A DNA stretch of 25,760 nucleotides from JAFGGT01 sp036733165 (GTDB lineage: Archaea; Methanobacteriota_B; Thermococci; Methanofastidiosales; NM3). A program made the position numbers and the translations under genes. Every line of letters starts with the position of its first letter. The stretch's first letter is position 1. Location of the stretch: contig DAINBB010000025.1 in the NCBI GenBank assembly GCA_036733165.1, positions 1 through 25,760 of the forward strand, given 5' to 3'. Positions 15,424 through 21,310 of this stretch are shown piece after piece. The notes under the pieces were generated by a model that ran no database searches, was not told the DNA's origin, and worked only from the letters and a program-made list of their open reading frames with translations.

Positions 15424-16336
15424 GAATCGCGAAGAACATCCCGTTAGTGTCGTTTACGTGCGGGTGTATCCTCCCACACTTACCGACCGAACTGTCAAGC
15501 TTTTTCCCCAGAGGGGATGTGAACCCGGGCGATATCTCCAAAAAACCCTTTCTTGGCGACTGCGGCTCCAGGGGGAGATTCTTTATGGCCCAATCGACCA
15601 GCATCTCGTTCTCCTCGGGTTCGAGCGAACATGTGGAGTAGACCATCTCCCCCGAGCTCTTGAGCATCGCCGCGGCCCTCTGCAGCAGGCCCTTCTGGAT
15701 GGAGCTCATGAACGTTACGTCCTGTAGTGACCTGGAGTCTTTCCTCGACGGGTCCTTCCTGATTATGCCACTGCCGGTGCACGGGGCGTCAAGGAGTATC
15801 TTGTCGAATCTGGCCTTCGACCTGATCTTCCTCGCATCCTGCCTAAGGACTATGGTGTTGACAACGCCCATCCTGGCCAGATTGTTCTTCAGGGCGCGCA
15901 ACTTGTCCATCGAGACGTCCGTGGCAAGGATCGCGCCGGCGTTCTCCATGTGTTCCGCCATCTGCGTTGTCTTCCCGCCAGGCGCTGCGCACATGTCCCA
16001 GTTCGTCTCCTCGGGGAGACATCCCAGCTGGGGCACTATGGCAGCTTCGGCAAGGCCCTGTATATAGAACATCCCCTGAAGGAACTCGACCGTGGAAGAA
16101 AGCGGGAACGGGCCGCCATCGACCAAGAAGCAGGCCCCCCCGTCCACTCTTCGCAATTCGAAACCTTTCTCTGTCAAGGAAGATTCCAGAGACTCCGGGT
16201 CCGTCTTAAGGGTGTTGACCCTTATCGATTGCCTCGGTTTCATGTCCATGGTATCAAGGAATCTGACAAAATCATTTCCGTACAGTTCCCTGTACCTCTC
16301 AAAAGATGTTCTGGGATAACCCCTCAGTTCGTCCAC
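15410..16336 (-). CDS. RsmB/NOP2-family RNA (cytosine-5) methyltransferase
   Basis: The 308-residue protein shows the family layout: N-terminal RNA-binding part (to about 85), QGMFYIQGLAEAA, motif I MCAAPGGKTTQMAEHM (115-130), LLDAPCTGSGIIRKDP with C186, and YSTCSLEPEENE with the catalytic C236. These two Cys motifs define RNA m5C methyltransferases acting on tRNA or rRNA. No PUA domain is present. The start is GTG, 25 bases from the centre of a TATA box (16358-16363, TTTATA on the minus strand), giving a leaderless mRNA. The exact RNA target cannot be told. Confidence 0.92.
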   Translation of the reverse strand: MDELRGYPRTSFERYRELYGNDFVRFLDTMDMKPRQSIRVNTLKTDPESLESSLTEKGFELRRVDGGACFLVDGGPFPLSSTVEFLQGMFYIQGLAEAAIVPQLGCLPEETNWDMCAAPGGKTTQMAEHMENAGAILATDVSMDKLRALKNNLARMGVVNTIVLRQDARKIRSKARFDKILLDAPCTGSGIIRKDPSRKDSRSLQDVTFMSSIQKGLLQRAAAMLKSSGEMVYSTCSLEPEENEMLVDWAIKNLPLEPQSPRKGFLEISPGFTSPLGKKLDSSVGKCGRIHPHVNDTNGMFFAILRKT

Positions 16337-16356
16337 GATGAAGAATAGCTGGAGCC

Positions 16357-16366
16357 ATATAAATAG
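16357..16366 (-). promoter_or_regulatory. TATA box of the RNA methyltransferase gene
   Basis: The minus strand reads CTATTTATAT. Centre-to-GTG distance is about 25 bases, supporting the GTG start at 16336. Confidence 0.55.
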
Positions 16367-16380
16367 TTAAGCAAGAATCC

Positions 16381-16656
16381 TCAATACGCGCAAGTTCCGA
16401 CCAGCTCTGCAACGACCTTCATCTTCTCATCGCTGTCGGCGAGCTCGGAGAGCGCCTTGTTCAGCTTGGATTGGCTGAGATTGAAGTGCTTGCAATACTT
16501 CGTGATCTCGTCCTCCTTCCTTTTGAAGGGGGTCGTGAAATAGACCTGTCTCACCATGTAATCCACGGCATCCTCGCAGAGCTTTGTGTTCTCCCTGGTA
16601 CATATCTTGCATGCGCTGTAGCGTTCAACTATTGTTTTGATATCATCGTCTGACAT
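16381..16656 (-). CDS. Small Cys-containing protein of unknown function
   Basis: The 91-residue product begins MSDDDIKTIVERYSACKICT and carries cysteines in CKIC, KLC, YCKHF and near the C-terminus (GTCAY), with a predominantly helical, charged remainder. The CxxC plus following Cys could hold zinc. I do not recognise the family. The ATG at 16656 is preferred over the in-frame GTG three codons earlier, because a TATA-like TTTTTAAATAG lies at 16682-16690, placing transcription start at about 16660. It sits alone between the RNA methyltransferase and radB, all on the minus strand but each with its own promoter signal. Confidence 0.65.
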   Translation of the reverse strand: MSDDDIKTIVERYSACKICTRENTKLCEDAVDYMVRQVYFTTPFKRKEDEITKYCKHFNLSQSKLNKALSELADSDEKMKVVAELVGTCAY

Positions 16657-16696
16657 TGTTCTCACTATTAATCATCAATACTATTTAAAAACCTTA

Positions 16697-17350
16697 TCAT
16701 TGCGTGGCGAATCCCTCATTTGCAAGCGAAAAGGTGCATTTCAGGCCCCCGGGCAGGTAGGGATGTCTTACCAATCTGGCTATGCGCTTGTTGCCTTCGC
16801 CCTTCGATAGCTCGATTATCACCTTCGACCAGTATCTCAGGGTGTGGCCGCCTATGGCCCTCGTCCTCTTGCTCTCTATGTCGTCGTATACGTGATTCGT
16901 TATGACAACAGGTATGCCCCTGTCCCTGGCGATCCTTGATAGCACCAGCAACTGCAGGCTTAGCTCGTTTATCAGTTCCGTCCTGCTCTCAAGGTCCTTT
17001 GCATCCACCTTGTAAAGGGCCACAAAGGAATCGACAACAAAGAGGCCGATGTCATCCTTGATGCTTTCCTCAAGGGCCCGGATGGTCCTGGTCTGCTCCT
17101 CCAGGTCCCTTGGATAGTAAACCATCACATCCTTGAGAGCATCGCGCCCACCTATCTGTACAAGCCTCTCGGGGGAGAATCCGTTCTCCGTGTCGACATA
17201 GATGGTCCTCTTTCCGAGAGCCGATGCCACCGCCGCGGCCTTTAGGCAGTATGTTGTCTTGCCCGTGGCGTACTCGCCGTATATCTGGGTGATGCTGCCC
17301 TCCATCAGTCCATTGGAGATGTCATCCAAACAATCGAAACCGGTCCTCAC
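16697..17350 (-). CDS. radB: RadB, archaeal RecA-family recombinase paralogue
   Basis: The 217-residue protein is a bare RecA core without the N-terminal domain of RadA: it begins RTGFDCLDDISNG and has Walker A GEYATGKTT (25-33), YVDTENGFSPERL, Walker B LFVVDSF with D107, VVITNHVYDD and GGHTLRYWSKVIIEL, as in RadB. RadB aids RadA in recombination and repair in euryarchaea. GTG at 17350 is preceded by a strong GGGGGAGG site four bases away, and a TATA-like CATTTTTATG (minus strand) about 40 bases upstream gives a short leader. It is divergent from nurA, also a repair gene. Confidence 0.92.
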   Translation of the reverse strand: MRTGFDCLDDISNGLMEGSITQIYGEYATGKTTYCLKAAAVASALGKRTIYVDTENGFSPERLVQIGGRDALKDVMVYYPRDLEEQTRTIRALEESIKDDIGLFVVDSFVALYKVDAKDLESRTELINELSLQLLVLSRIARDRGIPVVITNHVYDDIESKRTRAIGGHTLRYWSKVIIELSKGEGNKRIARLVRHPYLPGGLKCTFSLANEGFATQ

Positions 17351-17364
17351 ATGCCTCCCCCAAT

Positions 17365-17396
17365 GTTTTTATTCTTGATTGGGAAGACATAAAAAT
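17365..17396. promoter_or_regulatory. Interleaved divergent promoters of radB and nurA
   Basis: GTTTTTATT at 17365-17373 on the plus strand lies about 30 bases before the nurA ATG. CATAAAAATG at 17388-17397 reads as a TATA-like box on the minus strand and sits about 26 bases before a radB mRNA start near 17365, which leaves a leader that holds the GGGGGAGG site. Each box lies in the other gene's start region, so the two transcription complexes could not bind at once. Confidence 0.4.
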
Positions 17397-17399
17397 GTG

Positions 17400-18266
17400 A
17401 TGGAAAGCAATCTCACTGATATTGTGAACAGGCTCAACGGCGCCATTGACATGATGAACGTCGAGGTCCCCGAGGGCATGCCGATAGGACCGCCGATCAT
17501 GGAGGATGTCGCAGCCATAGACGGGGGTTCCTCCACAATATGGACCAACGGCATCATTTCCATAGGCGTCGTCAGGTACGGCCATGTCGCCTACACGCCC
17601 GCATTCAAGATCAAGGACCTGTCCATCAAGAGCGAGTTCGTAATGACGGAGGGCGGGACCCCCAGCCTTGATATCGAAAGACACCGCAGGGAGGTCTCGG
17701 TCATCAGGGACGCCTCGGAGAGCGGAGGTCTCGTGCTCGTCGACGGTGCTCTCTCAAGGATACCCGATATAGGCCTCGAGAAGGAGGTCGGGGCAGTGAT
17801 AGACACAACGACCGTCGTGGGCGTCTCCAAAAGAAGCGTTCTCTCAACGATCAACGGCAGGGTCCCTGACATGTGGCTGCCCCTAGGGGCGTGCGAGTAC
17901 AGGGAGGTTCCCGAGGACAAACTGAACAAGATGGTGGAGGAAAGGAATCTCATCGAAGGCGCCAGGACCGTATATGCGAGATTCCATGAAAATGGCCCCT
18001 GCCTCAGGATGGACATTGCAGGGGATGTGGGGAGGGCATTGGCCATATCGAGACATTATTCCTTTTATAACATATGTCCGGGTTACCCATTTCCATTGGC
18101 CGAGATACACAGGTTGGTATGCATGGACGACAAGCGTGGGATATATGAGAACATGCTCCGGGCCGAAATGGAGAAAGGGGGCATGGGTGCGGTATACCTC
18201 AAGGGCAGGATCGTCAACGAAAGGGAAACAGGGAGCTTCCATTCTACGCTTGATGGGCTCGTCTGA
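17400..18266 (+). CDS. nurA: NurA-domain nuclease
   Basis: The 288-residue protein has the NurA domain pattern: VAAIDGGSS with D41 as the first metal-binding residue, LVLVDGALSR with D115, and a late segment GYPFPLAEIHRLV typical of the fold. NurA is a 5'-to-3' nuclease that normally works with the HerA translocase in DNA end resection; no herA is visible in the window. An in-frame GTG and TTG lie 1 and 7 codons upstream, but the ATG at 17400 agrees best with the promoter spacing. Its position back to back with radB supports a repair role. Confidence 0.82.
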   Translation: MESNLTDIVNRLNGAIDMMNVEVPEGMPIGPPIMEDVAAIDGGSSTIWTNGIISIGVVRYGHVAYTPAFKIKDLSIKSEFVMTEGGTPSLDIERHRREVSVIRDASESGGLVLVDGALSRIPDIGLEKEVGAVIDTTTVVGVSKRSVLSTINGRVPDMWLPLGACEYREVPEDKLNKMVEERNLIEGARTVYARFHENGPCLRMDIAGDVGRALAISRHYSFYNICPGYPFPLAEIHRLVCMDDKRGIYENMLRAEMEKGGMGAVYLKGRIVNERETGSFHSTLDGLV

Positions 18267-18286
18267 TAAATATAACAGTTCTATAA

Positions 18287-18943
18287 TCATTTTCTAGGTC
18301 CGAATATGGCCTCGCCCACCCTTATGAGGTTGGCGCCCTCGGATATCGCATGAGGGTATGATGACGACATCCCCATGGAAAGGTAGCTCATCTTCACATT
18401 TGGGAGCCCCATTGCATTGAGCTCGTCGAAGAGCGACCTCGTCTCCCTGAAGCATGACCTTACGACATTCTCGTCACTTGAATATCTTCCCATCGTCATC
18501 AGCCCGGTCACGATGACGTTCTCCATAGGGGATATGTCTCTCACAAGGCCCACTGCATCCTCAGGGTATACTCCCGCCTTCTGTTCCTCCCTGCCGCTGT
18601 TCACCTCGACAAGGATGGGCATGATGATTCCCCTCTTTCCGGCCTGTTCGTCTATCATCTCCGCATGCCTTGTGGAACCCACGGTCTCGACAAGGTCAAA
18701 GAGCTCGACTATCCTCTTTATCTTCCCTGATTGGAGCTGCCCTATGTAGTGCCATCTGGCCTTGCCGCCTATCAGGGGTATGACATCCTCGGCCTCTTGG
18801 AGATAGTTCTCGCCTATTATCTTGACACCGGCATCTATCGCCGTTTCTATCTCTTCGACAGTGCGGGTCTTTGCCGCCGCCTCCAGCATCACATGTTTTG
18901 GGAGGGAGGATAGTATCTCCTTGACGTTCGTGTATATGTTCAT
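18287..18943 (-). CDS. YggS/PLPBP family pyridoxal-phosphate homeostasis protein
   Basis: The 218-residue protein matches the alanine-racemase-like YggS family: PLP lysine in LEAAAKTRTVEEI (K25), IGENYLQEA, HYIGQLQSGKIK, VLVEVNSGREEQKAGV, GLMTMG, and LSMGMSSSYPHAISEGANLIRVG ending IFGPRK. Members bind PLP and influence vitamin B6 and amino-acid balance without clear catalysis. The VSK seen in bacterial proteins is AAK here. It is convergent with nurA and divergent from the arsenate reductase-like gene. Confidence 0.93.
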   Translation of the reverse strand: MNIYTNVKEILSSLPKHVMLEAAAKTRTVEEIETAIDAGVKIIGENYLQEAEDVIPLIGGKARWHYIGQLQSGKIKRIVELFDLVETVGSTRHAEMIDEQAGKRGIIMPILVEVNSGREEQKAGVYPEDAVGLVRDISPMENVIVTGLMTMGRYSSDENVVRSCFRETRSLFDELNAMGLPNVKMSYLSMGMSSSYPHAISEGANLIRVGEAIFGPRK

Positions 18944-18996
18944 CTCTATCCATGGAAAAATAATTAAAGTTCATTAAAATACCTTTTTGTGATAAC

Positions 18997-19446
18997 ATGA
19001 AAGTCAGCGTTCTTTTCGTGTGCACCCACAACAGTGCCAGAAGCCAGATGGCCGAAGAGCTCCTTAGGATACATGGAGGGGACAGGTTCGATCCGGAGAG
19101 CGCAGGGTACGAACCGGGAGACAGTGTCTCGCCGCTTGTTGTGGAGGTCATGGGCGAGATGGGTGTGGACATCGGCAAGAAGAGGCCCAGGGATGTCTTC
19201 AAAATCTTTGAGGATGGTGCGAAGTATGATTATGTCATCACGGTTTGCAAGGAGTGCCTTGAGAACGGTTGCCCCATACTACCCTCTGAAAAGGAATTCC
19301 TGAGATGGGGATTCGACGACCCTGAGGCCCTGGAAGGCACATACGAAGAAAAGATCGAGGGCACCAGAAAGATCAAGAAGGATATAGAAAAGAGGGTATT
19401 GGAGTTCATCGGTTATGCTTCAGATAAGGGTAAAATTACCCTATAG
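18997..19446 (+). CDS. ArsC-type arsenate reductase (LMW protein-tyrosine-phosphatase fold)
   Basis: The 149-residue protein has the P-loop VCTHNSARSQMAE with nucleophile C9 and R15, the segment TVCKECLENGCP with C84 and C92 at the positions of the redox pair of thioredoxin-coupled ArsC, and WGFDDPEAL with the general-acid Asp. Such enzymes reduce arsenate through a triple-cysteine relay. C87 is an extra cysteine. No arsenic efflux or ArsR gene is adjacent, so physiological arsenate reduction is probable by family but not shown by context; a protein phosphatase role is the alternative. Confidence 0.87.
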   Translation: MKVSVLFVCTHNSARSQMAEELLRIHGGDRFDPESAGYEPGDSVSPLVVEVMGEMGVDIGKKRPRDVFKIFEDGAKYDYVITVCKECLENGCPILPSEKEFLRWGFDDPEALEGTYEEKIEGTRKIKKDIEKRVLEFIGYASDKGKITL

Positions 19447-19450
19447 AAAA

Positions 19451-19460
19451 TTTTATAAAC
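19451..19460 (+). promoter_or_regulatory. TATA-like box of the tRNA-Gly gene
   Basis: TTTTATAAAC lies about 36 bases before the tRNA 5' end, so a precursor would carry about 10 extra 5' bases for removal by RNase P. Confidence 0.45.
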
Positions 19461-19491
19461 AAATCAGATTAAGTTAGTGCGCTTTTTATGT

Positions 19492-19567
19492 GCGGTTGTA
19501 GTGTAGTGGCCCAGCACTTGAGCCTTCCAAGCTCATAACCCGGGTTCAAATCCCGGCAGCCGCACCA
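19492..19567 (+). tRNA. tRNA-Gly (anticodon UCC), with encoded CCA
   Basis: The 76-base gene folds fully: acceptor stem GCGGTTG/CAGCCGC (one G-U pair), D stem GTGT/GCAC, anticodon stem TGAGC/GCTCA with loop CTTCCAA (anticodon TCC at 19526-19528), and T stem CCGGG/CCCGG with loop TTCAAAT. Discriminator A is followed by genomic CCA. No intron is present. Its 3' half is the probable attachment site of the integrated element, whose recombinase gene begins about 95 bases downstream. Confidence 0.96.
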
Positions 19568-19594
19568 GGGCCTTTTATTCTTGCTCCATATCAT

Positions 19595-19620
19595 AAATAA
19601 GAAGATATTATGTCTTATTT
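19595..19620. repeat. 8-bp inverted repeat between tRNA-Gly and the integrase gene
   Basis: AAATAAGA and TCTTATTT (19595-19602, 19613-19620) are perfect inverted arms with a ten-base spacer. Position between the presumed attachment core and the recombinase gene fits a recombinase arm site or an operator; a tRNA terminator is less likely since no T-run follows. Confidence 0.45.
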
Positions 19621-19676
19621 GTGTTTGGAACACCTCCGTATGCGGGTTATAAGCCATTCAGGTGTGTGAACCGCAT

Positions 19677-20507
19677 ATGAAAGCCGAAATTGAGGAGATG
19701 GGTAACAAGTTTTACCTGTACTGCATCCAGAAAGGATTGGCAAAAGGGTACTGCAAAAGCCTGAAAAATCTATATTTGTACTGCGTGAAACGCTCAAACA
19801 ATCTCATGCCGGGCCCAAAGGACTTTAGCATAATCTATCTTGACATGGTAGATAAAGACCGCTCGCCCTCGTATATTGCAAACGTAATCAAGATGGCCAA
19901 TCACTTCTGTGACTTCTCTGGTGTGGAACGCCCTGCCTTGAAAGCCCCAAAAAACACGAGAAGGCGCATAGTGTATCTTACGGAGGTTGAAGCAAAGCGC
20001 CTGTTGTACGTCTGCACAGATTTTCGTGATTATGCCCTGCTTTGTGTACTGCTATACGGAGGACTTCGCAGGGGGGAAGCACGAAATCTGAAAATATCAG
20101 ACATCAACTTCCAAGAGAGGGTACTGACCATCACCACAACGAAGACGCACATCGAAGCGGAATGCATCATGAGCGAGAAAACGTCAAAAGCCCTTTCCCA
20201 ATGGCTAGCACACCGCCCCGAGACGGACAACGACTATGTTTTTGTGAAACAGAACGGTGATCCCCTCAGTGATGAAAGGATTGGATACTTGGTCAAGAAA
20301 TATGTTAAGCGAGCAGGACTCAAGAAACAGGTCTCCACCCACACCCTGCGCCACACACTGGCGACGAACCTCCTGATAAACGGCGCGGACATCACGCTGG
20401 TGCAAAAGCAACTGCGCCACCAGAACATACAGAGTACACTCATATACACCCATATCACGACGGAAAAACAAAAGGAGATGTATGACAAGTTCAGTCCGGA
20501 TTTCTAG
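19677..20507 (+). CDS. Tyrosine recombinase (integrase)
   Basis: The protein has a SAM-like N-terminal core-binding domain (about residues 1-95) and a catalytic domain with all key residues: R in YGGLRRGEARNL, K in TTTKTHIEAE, H-x-x-R in HTLRHTLATNLL, H in QKQLRHQNIQ and the nucleophile Y in TLIYTHIT. Length about 276 residues matches XerA/phage-type archaeal integrases. A GTG five codons before the chosen ATG is an alternative start. It lies just beyond the tRNA-Gly 3' end in the same direction, which marks it as the integrase of the element; it is not split by the attachment site as in SSV-type integrases. Confidence 0.94.
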   Translation: MKAEIEEMGNKFYLYCIQKGLAKGYCKSLKNLYLYCVKRSNNLMPGPKDFSIIYLDMVDKDRSPSYIANVIKMANHFCDFSGVERPALKAPKNTRRRIVYLTEVEAKRLLYVCTDFRDYALLCVLLYGGLRRGEARNLKISDINFQERVLTITTTKTHIEAECIMSEKTSKALSQWLAHRPETDNDYVFVKQNGDPLSDERIGYLVKKYVKRAGLKKQVSTHTLRHTLATNLLINGADITLVQKQLRHQNIQSTLIYTHITTEKQKEMYDKFSPDF

Positions 20508-20600
20508 GGATCAACGTAAAAAATGATTGTTGATGTACAATTACGATTCTTCGAGGCGATATGAAGAATGCGACCTTTACTGTGCATTAGGATGATATCA

Positions 20601-20656
20601 ATGGTGTACTTTTAATGTACAAAAGTGTACATTGGTGTACATTACAATAATACACC
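20601..20656. repeat. Left iteron cluster (GTGTACATT / GGTGTA)
   Basis: ATGGTGTAC at 20601, then GTGTACATT at 20625-20633 and again at 20635-20643 with a ten-base period, then the inverted TACACC at 20651-20656. A period of one helical turn would place bound proteins on one face of the DNA. Confidence 0.6.
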
Positions 20657-21020
20657 CTTATACTGCTTTGTGTTCTGTATGCCCCGTTGTGCCACGTTCT
20701 CCCCCCCGTTGAGTCTTGTGTCGCCTGTGTCCCTTAACGCCGCTCCTGGGGCATCTAGGACCGCTGGGATACGTTACCGGAGGCATACAGCCTGTTCATA
20801 CTCACATAAGGTAGGATTTCGTCCTAACATCCTAACATTTCCATCTTTGGCATGTGTTCCTTGCTCCTTGTCGTGCTCTGTGAAAGGGGGATATGCCAAT
20901 AAAAAACGCCGTGGGGAGTGGTATTTAGCTCCCTCTGCATAAAATACATAATTTCCCCCAGAGAAATTGATTATTATTTTTGAGATTATATTGCCCCGGT
21001 CACTCGGTAAAGGGATCAAT

Positions 21021-21124
21021 GGTGTATTTGGTGTATGAAAAACAGAAAACTTTTCTATATATGGTATTTCTCTTTTACTACATTTATTTCTTATATATTT
21101 TACTAAAAATAATACACCAAATAC
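21021..21124. repeat. 13-bp inverted repeats flanking an AT-rich core (candidate unwinding region)
   Basis: GTATTTGGTGTAT at 21024-21036 and its exact reverse complement ATACACCAAATAC at 21112-21124 enclose a 75-base core that is almost entirely A/T (for example TTATATATTTTACTAAAAATA). Each arm holds the GGTGTA motif. This is the classical layout of an origin: initiator sites in opposite orientation around an easily melted region. Confidence 0.65.
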
Positions 21125-21180
21125 CCAAAAACAATAATAGGGCTTTAAATCCATCTTAAGTCTATAATATGCCTTCTTTA

Positions 21181-21234
21181 ATGGTGTATCATCCGGGCAA
21201 TTCGTACACCATTTATACACCACAAAATACACCA
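21181..21234. repeat. Right iteron cluster (phased TACACCA)
   Basis: ATGGTGTA at 21181-21188 is inverted against TACACCAT at 21205-21212 with a 16-base spacer. TACACCA recurs at 21205, 21216 and 21228, a spacing of 11 and 12 bases, close to the DNA helical repeat. Confidence 0.65.
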
Positions 21235-21265
21235 CACCGGAATAAGGGGAAAAAGAAAAGAGAGG

Positions 21266-21285
21266 GGTGTTTCATATGAAACACC
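21266..21285. promoter_or_regulatory. 20-bp perfect palindrome
   Basis: GGTGTTTCATATGAAACACC is a perfect 20-bp palindrome placed 25 bases beyond the 3' end of the replicase gene. Its ends (GGTGT/ACACC) resemble the iteron motif. It suits a dimeric DNA-binding protein or a cruciform; with no spacer it makes a poor transcription terminator. Confidence 0.6.
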
Positions 21286-21310
21286 AGGGAAAGGAGGGGA
21301 TTTGCCCCCC

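Larger units (their letters stand above)
20508..21310. other. Gene-free 803-bp stretch: repeats and candidate replication origin
   Basis: No believable gene was found; open frames on either strand translate the repeats into Cys/Trp/Tyr-rich or low-complexity sequence. The stretch holds about eleven GGTGTA/TACACC motifs, a very AT-rich core at 21037-21111, a perfect 20-bp palindrome, a TCCTAACAT double repeat at 20822-20838, and a GC-rich block near 20680-20760 bounded by TGCCCC and GGGGCA (possible structured RNA). It separates the integrase from the replicase gene, a usual place for a plasmid origin. Confidence 0.6.

Noticed and set aside
18997..19446. Membership of the ArsC-like gene in the mobile element
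   Set aside because: It lies on the far side of the tRNA gene from the integrase, and its AGG-rich codon use is like that of the host genes.
20625..20942. 105-codon open frame on the plus strand within the gene-free stretch
   Set aside because: Low-complexity, Cys/Ser/Pro-rich translation, start within the GTGTACATT repeat, no ribosome site or recognisable motif.
20774..21235. 153-codon open frame on the minus strand within the gene-free stretch
   Set aside because: It translates the iterons and AT core into Trp/Cys/Tyr-rich sequence without domain-like pattern, and starts inside the repeat TGGTGTA. Repeat DNA explains it better.
20601..21285. CRISPR array
   Set aside because: The repeats are six to thirteen bases, in both orientations, with irregular spacing; there is no 25-37 base repeat with uniform spacers and no cas gene.
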